From: Roseobacter insulae | Lineage (GTDB): Bacteria; Pseudomonadota; Alphaproteobacteria; Rhodobacterales; Rhodobacteraceae | Length of the DNA stretch: 64,000 nt | NCBI RefSeq assembly: GCF_019375555.1 | Contig: NZ_JAHXDN010000001.1 | Span: 969,501 to 1,033,500 of the forward strand | Direction: 5' to 3' | Notes under the pieces: model-generated | What the model saw: the letters and a program-made list of their open reading frames with translations, nothing else | Told to the model about the DNA's origin: nothing | Database searches by the model: none | Made by a program: the position numbers and the translations under genes | In this document: positions 46,591-55,311 of the stretch, piece after piece | How positions within the stretch are numbered: position 1 is the stretch's first letter | Layout: each line of letters starts with the position of its first letter

Positions 46591-47223
46591 GTGCTGTGGG
46601 ACTTTGGCAAGTGGTTTGATGTTTTGATGGGCTCAAGAAGAAGTAGAGATGTAGATAGCCAAATGCGCGGATTCGCGGCAGCACTGCAAGAGCTGGTAAA
46701 AAGTAATGAAGCGAATGCAAAGAGACTTCAGGCGCTTGAACTTGAAAAACAGCACGACCAACTGATCGATATTCAATCAAAACTTTTTGACAAAGTAGCC
46801 ACGTACAACAACGTCGTCGTAACACTGGGATATGCGGGTTTTTTTGCCATTTGGAACTACGTATCCACTGACTTGGGGGTTGCGGACACAAGACTGGTGG
46901 CCATAATGCTGGGTTGCTCGCTGTTTTTGTTTGTCGGCTGGGTCGTCGTCGGCAGTTTTCAGGCCAGTCAACTGAATATTGGAATTGCCAAGGTCTTAAA
47001 TGACCCTTCTCTGACGCCGTTCGAGAGACAGGAAAAATTGGAAGCAGTTCAATTGAACAAATCAAAATCTCAGTTGCGATATTTTGCTGTCTGGTATTGG
47101 GTATTCTACTGTTCAGCCGGACTAGGCTTTTTTGCAGGTGGATACCTGCTATTACTCTTGCTTTTGCGGATCGTTGGGATCGAATTCGGAATACAAAGTT
47201 TTCTAGACTCGCTGAAACGTTGA
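46591..47223 (+). CDS. Orphan membrane protein, 210 aa
   Basis: An N-terminal coiled-coil-like region (about residues 20-65, rich in Glu/Lys/Gln) is followed by membrane segments near 75-92, 103-121 and 168-195. The loop after the second segment contains DPSLTPFERQEKLEAVQLNKSK. No family recognised. The GTG start at 46591 is used; an ATG at 46627 is an alternative and neither has a clear ribosome site. Codon use is AT-rich. The stop codon is part of the inverted repeat TGACAA-TGCT-TTGTCA, and GC-rich repeats flank the gene on both sides. Confidence 0.65.
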   Translation: MLWDFGKWFDVLMGSRRSRDVDSQMRGFAAALQELVKSNEANAKRLQALELEKQHDQLIDIQSKLFDKVATYNNVVVTLGYAGFFAIWNYVSTDLGVADTRLVAIMLGCSLFLFVGWVVVGSFQASQLNIGIAKVLNDPSLTPFERQEKLEAVQLNKSKSQLRYFAVWYWVFYCSAGLGFFAGGYLLLLLLLRIVGIEFGIQSFLDSLKR

Positions 47224-47820
47224 CAATGCTTTGTCATGCAAATCCTTCAGATTTGCAGCGCCCGAACCGCCCCCACGGGGCGGGCGCTTCGCTTTTTCCG
47301 CCCCTCGGTCCGGGCGCGGTGCTTAGCACATAAGACACCGCCAGCTTCAAAAGCGCCTCTCCCCCGGGGCTCCGCCCGTTGTCACCTCAATTGATCCCCC
47401 GGATCAATTGCCGCGCTGCGCGCGGACCGGTGCCAACCCCACCACGGGGCGGGCGCTTCGCTTTTCCCCGCCCCTCGGTCCGGGCGCGGTGCTTAGATTA
47501 TAACGCACCAGTAGCAGTCAAAGGCTCCCGGCGTCGTGCTTGCGCACGCCGCGCTCGTCGCTTCAAACAGTCCCCGGACTGTTTGATCCGGATACGCCAG
47601 ACCACTCCCCGACCCTCGGTTCGGGTCAGCCTGCGCGTAGCGCGGGCGTCACCGACAGAGCGTTGGCAAAGCCAATGCGGAGTCGGCGCGGCGCTCCGCA
47701 CAGAAGATACCGCCAGCTTCACTAGCGCCTGACACGGGGCTCCGCCCGTTCGACCCTGAGCCTGTCCCCCGGACGGTTTCCAGGACGGGTCTCACCCCCG
47801 GCCCGATCCTCGCGGATCGT
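47221..47820. repeat. Long GC-rich mosaic of several repeat copies (copy c)
   Basis: After the palindromes TGACAATGCTTTGTCA and GCAAATCCTTCAGATTTGC (47238-47256) comes GCAGCGCCCGAACCGCCCC. The blocks GGGGCGGGCGCTTCGCTTTT and CCCCTCGGTCCGGGCGCGG occur at about 47277-47320 and again at 47447-47490. ACCGCCAGCTTC and GGGGCTCCGCCCGTT occur near 47337-47380 and 47708-47750. About 600 bases of tandem, partly rearranged copies, with no supported gene. Confidence 0.7.
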
Positions 47821-48188
47821 GCGTTCGGCATTGCAAATGATCTCTCGGATCATGCCTTGCCCGCCGCCCAAGCAGCGCGCGCTGCCCGCACCCTCTCTTT
47901 ACAAACCCGTCGAAATCCGGCGATCACCGCCGATCTGTGACCAGATGTCATACAGCCTGTGCACAGGCAGTGCACACATGTCATACCGCCCAAATCATCG
48001 ACTATGCCCCGAAATCCCGGCACCGGGGCACAGTCTCTCTCCGGGGCCCCATGGCCCCGCCAAACCCATTGCGCGTCCGCTCCGTTCACCTTTCGCAGGG
48101 ATTTAGCGCGCCATGTCGCCACGCGTTCCGCGTGTATTTCCCGCGCAGATACCAACCGTGTAACCCGCCCGGGAACAACGGATTTTTC
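47821..48188. other. Noncoding stretch with no firm gene
   Basis: Frames here lack ribosome sites and believable composition. A near-palindrome (CTGTGCACAG) and TGTGCACA occur at 47957-47980. A minus-strand frame from 48155 of 101 codons is cysteine- and arginine-rich and looks accidental. Confidence 0.4.
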
Positions 48189-48250
48189 CGCTTATCCCCA
48201 ACTTACTCACAGGAAAAACCCCAATAAATTCAGTATCTTATCCACAAGAA
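48189..48250 (+). other. Cluster of DnaA-box-like sites in an AT-rich stretch (candidate origin element)
   Basis: TTATCCACA at 48239-48247 is a perfect DnaA box. TTATCCCCA at 48193-48201 has one mismatch and TTACTCACA at 48204-48212 two. All are on the same strand within 55 bases and in sequence much richer in A/T than its surroundings. GANTC sites (GATTC near 48290 and GAATC near 48433) lie to the right. This could be oriC or a DnaA-titration site. No dnaA, parAB or repABC gene is in the window to confirm it. Confidence 0.45.
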
Positions 48251-48319
48251 ATTTCGTCAAATCGTCATTTTTCTGTTGCGCGACTCACATGATTCACCCC
48301 AATCTCTTCTAACCGCAAC

Positions 48320-48700
48320 GGAGTTCTCTGAACGAAGGAGTGGACGCAAAGGCCCCTCAGGGTGGCAGGCGAGATGGGATAGGCTCCTCGGGGTCAGGCC
48401 TAAATCGTTTAAAACCAAGAGGATACAGGTCGAATCGTGTGGACCCGAAAGGGTCGTGACGGGGGCTGGTATAGGCTGGATCAGATCTTACCGTGTGGGT
48501 CCGCAAGGACCGTGACGGACGGTCGGTGACAGTAGGGTTGGCGCGGGGGACAGTCGGTTTTCGGATCGTCCGTCTCGGCTGGGAGTGGCAACGTTCCCAA
48601 GCAAGCTGGGCCAAAAAATCGCCCTCTGGGGGGATGATGAGGTTCAAGAAGGCGTCAGGATGTGCCGCAAGGCACGGTTGGGACCTCGGTCCAAACCCCT
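48320..48700 (+). ncRNA. Candidate structured RNA with GNRA-capped hairpins
   Basis: Three 5-bp stems are closed by GNRA loops: GACCC-GAAA-GGGTC (48442-48455), GGTCC-GCAA-GGACC (48498-48511) and GTGCC-GCAA-GGCAC (48662-48675). The first two sit in matching contexts (GTGTGG...GTGACGG) and differ by compensatory base pairs, which supports RNA structure. GGACC-TC-GGTCC is at 48681-48692. Lies upstream of the DksA-like gene and could be its leader or an independent RNA. It matches no RNA family I know. Confidence 0.45.
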
Positions 48701-48813
48701 GGCGCCTTTCGCTTTTTTCGATTTTCCTAATCCTTCGCCGGCTTTGACCCATGTCAATGCAGCAGCCGTCAGCGCATGCCACTCTCCGTGCGAATGATGA
48801 CAGGAGAGCGGCC

Positions 48814-49137
48814 ATGGATCTCGCAACACAGCAGCAAACCCTACTTGAGCGCCGTGCGGAACTGGTGGGCCATCTGACCGAGGTCGAGCAACAGCTGGAC
48901 GAAACCCCGACCAAGGACATGGAGGATTTCTCCACCGAGCGGCAGGGCGACGAAGTGCTGGAAGCTCTGGGCCAGGCGGAACTGAACGAGGTCAGGCGGA
49001 TCGACGCTGCCCTGAGCCGGATCGAGCAGGGAACCTATGGCGAATGCCTCGACTGTGGCGAGATGATTTCCGATGCCCGGCTGAGTGTTCTGCCGGACAC
49101 GGCCCTGTGCAAAACCTGCGCTGCCAAAAACGCCTAA
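48814..49137 (+). CDS. TraR/DksA-type zinc-finger protein
   Basis: A 107-residue short DksA-like protein: coiled-coil (EQQLDETPTKDMEDFSTERQ) and the C4 zinc finger CLDCG...CKTC. AGGAGAG lies 6 bases before the ATG at 48814; the frame upstream has no good start. Short TraR/DksA proteins bind RNA polymerase through the secondary channel and tune stress promoters; whether this one does is inferred. It forms an operon with the next small gene. Confidence 0.88.
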   Translation: MDLATQQQTLLERRAELVGHLTEVEQQLDETPTKDMEDFSTERQGDEVLEALGQAELNEVRRIDAALSRIEQGTYGECLDCGEMISDARLSVLPDTALCKTCAAKNA

Positions 49138-49147
49138 GGAGGATGTC

Positions 49148-49327
49148 ATGATCCGTATCGCTGCAATTCTCTACGCGATTGTCGCAACCACGATGGCCGG
49201 GGCGGGGGTGATCGCTGTCCTGAGTGCCGGCTACACCGCTCTGGTGCCGATCCTGGTTGCCGCGGGCTGCGGGGCCGTTCTGGCTGCCCCTGTGTCCCTG
49301 CTCTTAGCGCGTAAAATCGTCGGCTAA
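49148..49327 (+). CDS. Small two-helix membrane protein (misnamed CTP synthetase group)
   Basis: A 59-residue protein with two hydrophobic helices (AAILYAIVATTMAGAGVIAV and VPILVAAGCGAVLAAPVSLLLA) and a basic C-terminus. GGAGGATGTC precedes the ATG at 49148, an excellent ribosome site. Similar small proteins in Rhodobacterales are often labelled CTP synthetase in error. Function unknown; inner membrane. It follows the DksA-like gene after ten bases. Confidence 0.8.
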   Translation: MIRIAAILYAIVATTMAGAGVIAVLSAGYTALVPILVAAGCGAVLAAPVSLLLARKIVG

Positions 49328-49493
49328 GCGGAGTTTGCGCTACAACTCACGTGCCGGTGGATCGGAAGGTTTGCGGCGGTCTGTCGCAAGACCATGGTGG
49401 CAGGGGCGCGATGATCAGAGAGCGTTCGGTCAAACGAACGCAGCTTCGCGTTGGCCGTGGCACGGCTGCGTATTGTGTTTCCAGAGGCGAAAA

Positions 49494-49518
49494 ACCCGGC
49501 CCATGTCGAAGGCCGGGT
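49494..49518 (-). terminator. Intrinsic terminator of the entericidin gene
   Basis: ACCCGGCC and GGCCGGGT form an 8-bp stem. On the minus strand it is followed by TTTTT. It lies 50 bases past the stop of the gene at 49571-49687. Confidence 0.65.
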
Positions 49519-49570
49519 GTGGGTCAGCGGGTTTCCACGCCAACCGATCTCGTCAACAAGCGTTAAGCGA

Positions 49571-49687
49571 TCAGATCGCTTGATCCAGCGCTTCGCCAGC
49601 GTTTTGCACATCGCGGCCGACGCCTTTGGTGGTCTCACAAGCGGCGAGTGCCAGAATGGCGGTAAGAGCAAAAGCAAGTCTGATCAT
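49571..49687 (-). CDS. Entericidin A/B-family lipoprotein
   Basis: A 38-residue lipoprotein: MIRLAFALTAILALAAC is the signal and lipobox, then ETTKGVGRDVQNAGEALDQAI, the small amphipathic helix of entericidins. AAAGGA lies upstream of the ATG. These envelope peptides are linked with osmotic or stress-induced lysis or protection. A terminator follows. Too small for the usual gene tracks but the family match is clear. Confidence 0.85.
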   Translation of the reverse strand: MIRLAFALTAILALAACETTKGVGRDVQNAGEALDQAI

Positions 49688-50042
49688 TGGGGTGTCCTTT
49701 GTTGGATTGTAATCGCACGGTGAATATACCGCATTCGCGCTTCAGTTCACGTGAAAAAAGAGGCGGTGCGCGCCCCGCCCCTGATACTGGTTACCTTACG
49801 GCGCTCTGGTCGCAGGGCTTCCGTCCGGTGCGCCGAAGTTGTCAACGGACTTTCCTGCGCCATTTCTTTTGTGACAGGCGGTCAGGGCAGACATTACCGG
49901 GGTAAAAGATGCCAGACACAAAACAATGCTCCCTTTCCGATTGCCCGGGGGAAACGTCTGGCACCGCAAAAGGTTCCTGCAAACAGGGGGGCATCTGAAT
50001 GCCTTGCCACGGCATCGGCGGTTGCGCGCCTAAGCCCGCTTG
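49688..50042. other. Intergenic stretch with one doubtful small frame
   Basis: Between entericidin and the glycan operon's last gene there is no certain gene. One frame at 49909-49998 (plus, GGGGTAAAAG upstream) encodes 29 residues with three cysteines (MPDTKQCSLSDC..., then GSCKQGGI) and could be a small peptide. Confidence 0.3.
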
Positions 50043-50522
50043 TTACTGCGCGCGGTAGAAAAGATAGCGTTCGGGATCAATCGTTTCCGGGCCGCAAATC
50101 TGGGTGAAACCGGTGAGCGGTTGCTGGCTGACCACCAAGCCGCCGGGCATCATCAAGGGGGCGATCAGAGGTGACAGCCGCGCTCCTTCCGCGACGTCCA
50201 GCTCCTTTACACCGAAACCGAAATCATAATGGGCAAGCGCCATTTTCGCGCCGCGCCGGGCCAGTTGCTTCAGCATGTCGTCAGCTTCTCCCAGCAGGAA
50301 GTTTTCCGTGGGCGGCACGCATGAGGGATGAGGTTGCAAGACCCGGTCAATCACCCAGATCCGGCGATCCGGCAACTGCTGCCTCAGGTGGTCATAGGTC
50401 CGGCCGTTCCCAAGACCCAGTTCAAGCACATCGCCATGAATGTCGGCGATGTAGTCAGACGCCCAATTGAGGCCGTCGATCTGGGCGGACAGTCTGCGGC
50501 GCATGGATTCCAGACGGCTCAT
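50043..50522 (-). CDS. Class I SAM-dependent methyltransferase
   Basis: A 159-residue methyltransferase: DVLELGLGNGRTYDHLR is the SAM-binding loop I motif, RIWVIDRVL motif II. GAGGAGAG lies just upstream of the ATG at 50522, which overlaps the deacetylase stop by four bases. Last gene of the seven-gene glycan operon; it may methylate the glycan or a lipid precursor. Substrate unknown. Confidence 0.85.
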   Translation of the reverse strand: MSRLESMRRRLSAQIDGLNWASDYIADIHGDVLELGLGNGRTYDHLRQQLPDRRIWVIDRVLQPHPSCVPPTENFLLGEADDMLKQLARRGAKMALAHYDFGFGVKELDVAEGARLSPLIAPLMMPGGLVVSQQPLTGFTQICGPETIDPERYLFYRAQ

Positions 50523-51280
50523 TGGCTCTCCTCGATCACGGTTTGAAGGGATGTTTCGCGCGCCCCGCCCGCAAGCAATTCGCTGAGAAACGCGCGCGTG
50601 AAATCCCAGATCTCCGGGGTGTGCACGAGATGATGCGTCAGATACCCGAAGGGCTCTGCCGGATCTGAGGCACCTAATCGTCGGGCCTCCAGGTGCCTCG
50701 CGGCCTCTGCGATGATTGCATCTGGTGCCACCAGCCCGCGTGTTCCGCGCCAATCGATCGGGTCAATATGTGTATTGACCGTGATGAGACCCGGGACAGC
50801 CTCTGCGGAGTTGCGCGGCGTGAAGGTCGAAACCGCCTTGTATCCGACGTCTGACAGGGGTTGAAAATACATCGCGTTCAACCGGTTCCAGGGCGCGACA
50901 AAGACCGGGACAAAACGCTTACCAAACATCTGGCGCATTTGCGAAAACCCGCGTTCCAGATCAAAGGTCGCATCGGCGCGGCCGTGCCCGAACTCTGCCT
51001 TCTTCTCGCCCGCCGGGGCGCGGTTCTCGTGGGTCCATCCATGCGCGACAGGGATGACATTGGGCAGGGTCGTGACGGCCGCCGCGAGTGTGGGGGTCGC
51101 GCGCGCGGGAATGACAGCCAGATGAGTTGAGACGCCGAGATCGCCAGATAGTTGCGCAAGCTGGTCGAGCTGCGGTGTGGCCGCGATGGCATCATCATCG
51201 CGCCACCAGATGGGCAGTTCGATATTCGCCGCGCGCAGCCTTGCCAGCTCCTGTCGCAAAGGTCTCCAATCCGGGATCAT
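50519..51280 (-). CDS. Polysaccharide deacetylase-like (NodB-type) protein
   Basis: A 253-residue protein with NodB-type motifs: IWWRDDDA (catalytic Asp pair) and HGWTHENR (H-x3-H metal site). No signal peptide, so it acts in the cytoplasm or on a lipid-linked precursor. It overlaps both neighbours by four bases. Presumably removes acetyl groups from the glycan built by the other operon enzymes. Confidence 0.85.
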   Translation of the reverse strand: MIPDWRPLRQELARLRAANIELPIWWRDDDAIAATPQLDQLAQLSGDLGVSTHLAVIPARATPTLAAAVTTLPNVIPVAHGWTHENRAPAGEKKAEFGHGRADATFDLERGFSQMRQMFGKRFVPVFVAPWNRLNAMYFQPLSDVGYKAVSTFTPRNSAEAVPGLITVNTHIDPIDWRGTRGLVAPDAIIAEAARHLEARRLGASDPAEPFGYLTHHLVHTPEIWDFTRAFLSELLAGGARETSLQTVIEESQ

Positions 51281-52416
51281 GCGCGTCGCTCACGGAGAGT
51301 TTCGACAATTCTCACGGTTTCACGGGCACCATCGAACTTTGCCGTTTGGGTCGGCCTTTCAGGGGCATTCATGACCTCCTTTAGCGCGCGCAACAAAGTG
51401 TCCTTGCTCAAATCCGACGTCGGAAGTAACGCAACGCCAGGCAGTCGGGCAAGAGCCTTGGCCCGCAAGGATTGTTCTACCTCCCCTCCCGCGTCGAACG
51501 GGACAAACACCGCCGCGGTTCCCGCCTGCAGGATATCCAGCGCGGTGTTGTAACCGCACATTGAAACTGATGCCCTGGCATGGTGCAGCATTTGTCGGAA
51601 ATCCGGTCGTGCGGTCTCCGCGATGACGTTGTCAGGGGCGCGTGATCGAAGACGGGCAACCCGTTTGGCAGCGTCCTGTCCGCCCACAAGAATACGCCAT
51701 CTCCACGATGGCTGCGCCGCCGCCGCGCCCACGGCCTCATCGAACAGATGATCACCGACATCGCCGCCCCCGGCGCTGACGAGGATCTCTCCCTTTCCGG
51801 CTTCCTTGGGGTGTCCGCCCGCGGCCCCAGGGGCCACGAACCCGGTGTAATACAACTCGTTGGCCAAAGCGGGAGAGACCGGCCAGCTGGCCTCCAGGGG
51901 CATGATCTGCGCATCGGAATGCACGAGCACGGCATCGTAGTGGGTGCGAATGATATCCTCCGTCGCCGCAGCTTTCGCAGGCTTGGAGGGCGGGGCCAGG
52001 ATATCGCGGACAGAGGCGCAAACCACCGGCCGCACGGGCAGGCGCCGCGCTGAAGTGAGCAGATGCACAAACTCATCACGCAGGATACGTCGCCCGAAGG
52101 GAAAGAGTTCTGTTACGATCGCATCGGGGGCCAGTTCAACGAGGGTCCTTTCCAGCACGTGCCGGCGTTTGTACATGTAAGTGTCCGTGGTCGGGGTGCC
52201 GCTGTCATCCAGTAGCCGTGTGAAATTCACCCCGTCTGATCGCAGGGGCGGAAGATGTACGAGGTTGACCCCCGTCGCATCCAGGTGCGGAGCGTGCAGG
52301 CCGCCGGACACAACCGTGCACCCATGGCCTGCTGCGGTGAACGCACGGGCCAGCGTCAGGGCGCGCGCGAGGTGACCGGTCCCGAGAAGATGCGTGACAA
52401 CGATCATGGTTTTCAT
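51277..52416 (-). CDS. Glycosyltransferase (GT28/MurG-like)
   Basis: A 379-residue GT-B enzyme. It begins TMIVVTHLLGTGHLARALTLA and has the C-terminal donor-site pattern ARASVSMCGYNTALDILQAG, as in MurG-like glycosyltransferases. The ATG at 52416 overlaps the phosphatase stop by four bases; the longer frame to 52617 would run inside the phosphatase gene. It is similar in layout to the protein at 55308-56504, suggesting two transfer steps by related enzymes. Confidence 0.85.
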   Translation of the reverse strand: MKTMIVVTHLLGTGHLARALTLARAFTAAGHGCTVVSGGLHAPHLDATGVNLVHLPPLRSDGVNFTRLLDDSGTPTTDTYMYKRRHVLERTLVELAPDAIVTELFPFGRRILRDEFVHLLTSARRLPVRPVVCASVRDILAPPSKPAKAAATEDIIRTHYDAVLVHSDAQIMPLEASWPVSPALANELYYTGFVAPGAAGGHPKEAGKGEILVSAGGGDVGDHLFDEAVGAAAAQPSWRWRILVGGQDAAKRVARLRSRAPDNVIAETARPDFRQMLHHARASVSMCGYNTALDILQAGTAAVFVPFDAGGEVEQSLRAKALARLPGVALLPTSDLSKDTLLRALKEVMNAPERPTQTAKFDGARETVRIVETLRERRA

Positions 52417-52997
52417 GTTGCGCGCACCTTCAGCCGTACCGGCGTGTCCAGTGCGGTCCACTTCGGGCCGTCGATCTCGATCACGAACAACCGGTGCCGT
52501 TTGACCCTGAACGCGGCAGGCCCTTCGAAATTCCATCCTGTGGCATGGGCCAGCAGAACGCGCATCACGCCGATATGGCAAACCGCGACTGCATCCCCGG
52601 TCAGGTTCTGCGCCCATGGTACGAGGCGCCGCCGCAGGACATCGGGGCTTTCGCCGTTCGGCGGCATGTAGGACCAGCCCCAGTCTTCAATGTCCTTGAA
52701 CCCGCTGGCGGGATCCGATCGCAGGTCAATGCCGCGCAGGCCTTCCCAGTCGCCCCAGTCCATCTCAATCAGCGCGTCATCGACCACCGGCTCGCGTCCG
52801 GCGATCAGCTGTGCGGTGTGTTTTGCACGCATCAGTGGGCTGGCCCAGAGTTGCGCCTTGTCCCACGGTGATGGGAGCGCATAGGTTGTCAGTTGCGCCT
52901 CTGCATCCGGGTCAAGAGGCATGTCCGTGCGCCCCTGAATGCGGCCCTGCCTGTTCCATGACGTGTGACCATGGCGAAGAAGCCCGAGACGGATCAT
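52413..52997 (-). CDS. Histidine phosphatase-family protein
   Basis: A 194-residue phosphoglycerate-mutase-like phosphatase with the RHG motif LLRHGHTSWN and the second histidine in AVCHIGVMR. Lies in the middle of the glycan operon, so it probably removes phosphate from a sugar or lipid intermediate. Start and stop overlap both neighbours by four bases. Length and motifs are normal. Confidence 0.88.
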   Translation of the reverse strand: MIRLGLLRHGHTSWNRQGRIQGRTDMPLDPDAEAQLTTYALPSPWDKAQLWASPLMRAKHTAQLIAGREPVVDDALIEMDWGDWEGLRGIDLRSDPASGFKDIEDWGWSYMPPNGESPDVLRRRLVPWAQNLTGDAVAVCHIGVMRVLLAHATGWNFEGPAAFRVKRHRLFVIEIDGPKWTALDTPVRLKVRAT

Positions 52998-54067
52998 GTC
53001 AAAAGCTCCGCGATCGCGGTGCGGAGCGTAGAGCTCGCGGTCGGCATAAGATGAAGCTGGGCGACATGATCACGAGCGGTTCGACCGCGCGCGAGGCGCA
53101 TGCCCGGGTCGCCAAGCAGGGCGTCTATCTCAGTTGCAAGCGCCGTGGCACCCTGTTCGGGCGTTGGGTACTTCCCCGGAGCCAGCACATCGCGGACACC
53201 TGGGCGGTCTTGCGCAACGACCGGCAGCGCCGCGGCCTGCGCCTCAAGATAGGTCATGCCAAAGGCTTCGTTGACGCCGGGCCAGAACAGCAGGCTGGCC
53301 CTGGAATAGGCACACTGCATCGCATCCTGATCCAGTGAGCCGCGCAAATCGACACGGTCGCCAAATTTATGCATCATGGAGGCCACCGCATCCAGCGCCG
53401 GCCCGTCGCCCGCGATGACGAGGTTCCAGTCCGGTGTCTTCAGATGGCTGAGCGCATCCGCGATCAGCTCGTAGGAGGCAAACTTGTCCCCGTGCCGCAG
53501 CATCCCGACGCTGAGCATCGGTCCGTCGCCAAGGCTGGCCTGCGGCAATTCCGAGCGCGCCAGAAACGGACGCAACTGCCGGATTTTTTGACCGGGAGGG
53601 GCGTAGGCAAGCAGCGATTCAGCATCTCTTTCCGTCAGATGAAAGATCACGTCTGCCGCATCGCTGGCGGCCTCCGCCGCATGGGCAAACTGCGCCCAGG
53701 GACCCTGCAACCGCTTACGGGCGCGGGTGGCCTCTATCTGCACATAGGGAATGTTCAGCGCGGCAGAGACTTTTGGACCAACCAGATCGGGTGCCTTGTA
53801 GTAACTGTGATACGTCAGCCAGAGCTGCCAGTCGGCATAGCGGCCTGCGCTGATCAACCGGGAGATCTCAGCCTCTGCCAGCGCCAGCAGGCGCGATTGC
53901 ACCTCGGCCGAGCCGGCCTTGTCGCGGGTCTGCAATGTCGACACGACGCTCGCGGGCATGCCGCCATAGTCCAGCGCTTTAAGCACCGCGCGCGCCATGG
54001 TTCTGTCACCGGATGGCACAGGATGAGATGGCGGCTTCATCGGGGCATAGAACGCAATCATCGTCAC
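52994..54067 (-). CDS. Glycosyltransferase family 4 protein (2)
   Basis: A 357-residue GT-B fold enzyme: N-terminal domain with PSGDRTMARAVL, C-terminal donor domain with ASLLFWPGVNEAFGMTYLEAQAAALPVVA, a GT4 nucleotide-sugar site. Cytoplasmic, probably working on a lipid-linked glycan. Overlaps both neighbours by four bases. Exact sugar unknown. Confidence 0.87.
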   Translation of the reverse strand: MTMIAFYAPMKPPSHPVPSGDRTMARAVLKALDYGGMPASVVSTLQTRDKAGSAEVQSRLLALAEAEISRLISAGRYADWQLWLTYHSYYKAPDLVGPKVSAALNIPYVQIEATRARKRLQGPWAQFAHAAEAASDAADVIFHLTERDAESLLAYAPPGQKIRQLRPFLARSELPQASLGDGPMLSVGMLRHGDKFASYELIADALSHLKTPDWNLVIAGDGPALDAVASMMHKFGDRVDLRGSLDQDAMQCAYSRASLLFWPGVNEAFGMTYLEAQAAALPVVAQDRPGVRDVLAPGKYPTPEQGATALATEIDALLGDPGMRLARGRTARDHVAQLHLMPTASSTLRTAIAELLT

Positions 54068-55311
54068 GCCCCGGAGTCCAGCATGTGCCGGAGGCGTTTT
54101 GCAAGATGGTCGATTCCGGGCGCCATCTGAAAGTCCGACATCAGCCGATCATAAGCCGCGTCCGCCAGTTTGGCGCCTCTTGTCGGATCTGCGGCCATCC
54201 CTTGAATTTCGGCGGCAATACTCTCCGGCGCATCATCGGTCAGGATGCCATGAGTGCCGCTGTCAATGAATTCGGGGATCGCGGAAACAGGTGTGGACAG
54301 AATTGGCAGTTTCTGGCTTGCCGCCTCCATCAGAACATTGGGCAGACCGTCACGATCGCCGTCCTCTGCCACTCTGCTGGGCAGGACAAAAAGGTCGGCA
54401 GCGCGCATGGCATCTATCACTTCGGGCTGGTCGCACGCGCCGCGCCATGTGATCCTGTCAGCGACGCCCAGGTGTTCGGCCAACGCTTGCATTTCGCCCT
54501 TCAGCGCTCCGCCGCCGATATGTGTCCAGTGCCAGTCCAGCTCGTCCGGCAGAAGTGCAAGGGCCGCGATCAGCCGGTCGAATCCCTTCTTTTCCACCAG
54601 CCGCCCTACCGACATCAGGGCTATGGGATCGCCTGCCTGCCGCGCTGTGCGGTCAGGGGGCGCGGGAAATCGGTTCAGATCCAGCCCGTGATACACCAGA
54701 TCGACGCGATCCTCGCGATCTGCGAGCGATTGCAGGTATTTTGCGCCCAGACCGGTGCAGGTCGCACCGAACGCCGCGCCGAAGCTCTTGGCTGCAAGCT
54801 TCTCGCGCAACTCCCATTCAGGGGAGGTCCAGATGTCTTTGGCATGCGCGGAGAATGACCAGGGAATGCCGCGCAGTATGGCGGCATATCGCGCAACGGA
54901 TGACGGTGTGTGCAGGAAATGAGCGTAAAGTCCAAGCGTTTCGGCGGGCAATTCGCGTGACAGCACGCAGGCCTGACCGAACCGCCGCAACCGGTTGGGA
55001 GTCCGTTCGCGCGCGTAGTCAGCGCGGATTGCACGCCATGCGGCAGCGAATCCAGGACGTGTAATCGCCGCAATGACACCGCGGAGCACGCGCAGTGGCT
55101 CGTCCTTCAGATATTCCGGGAGATAACGGACCGGCGCATTGAGCCGGTCATGAAGCGGATGTGTTTTTGTGTCTGTCGGGTGCCGCAGGGACCAGATGTC
55201 AAAGTCGATTCCGACCTCCTCAAGGGCTACAAGCTCCTGGGCAATGAATGTCTCTGAGAGACGCGGCCACCCTTTCACGACCACGCCAAGGCGCGCAGCG
55301 GTTGGCGTCAT
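54064..55311 (-). CDS. Glycosyltransferase family 4 protein (1)
   Basis: A 415-residue GT4 enzyme: N-terminal KGWPRLSETFIAQELVALE (colanic-acid type), and VLPSRVAEDGDRDGLPNVLMEAAS in the donor domain. Cytoplasmic retaining glycosyltransferase. Overlaps both neighbours by four bases. Probably adds a sugar to the same glycan as the other operon enzymes. Confidence 0.88.
   Translation of the reverse strand: MTPTAARLGVVVKGWPRLSETFIAQELVALEEVGIDFDIWSLRHPTDTKTHPLHDRLNAPVRYLPEYLKDEPLRVLRGVIAAITRPGFAAAWRAIRADYARERTPNRLRRFGQACVLSRELPAETLGLYAHFLHTPSSVARYAAILRGIPWSFSAHAKDIWTSPEWELREKLAAKSFGAAFGATCTGLGAKYLQSLADREDRVDLVYHGLDLNRFPAPPDRTARQAGDPIALMSVGRLVEKKGFDRLIAALALLPDELDWHWTHIGGGALKGEMQALAEHLGVADRITWRGACDQPEVIDAMRAADLFVLPSRVAEDGDRDGLPNVLMEAASQKLPILSTPVSAIPEFIDSGTHGILTDDAPESIAAEIQGMAADPTRGAKLADAAYDRLMSDFQMAPGIDHLAKRLRHMLDSGA

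Noticed and set aside
47221-47820. Tandem-like repeats as a CRISPR array
   Set aside because: Repeat units are long, GC-rich, irregular and without regular spacers; no cas genes.
47850-48155. 101-codon minus-strand frame near the DnaA boxes
   Set aside because: No ribosome site, cysteine/arginine-rich accidental composition.
48357-48935. 192-codon minus-strand frame over the candidate RNA
   Set aside because: It overlaps the DksA-like gene and is Arg/Ser-rich; the hairpins explain the region better.
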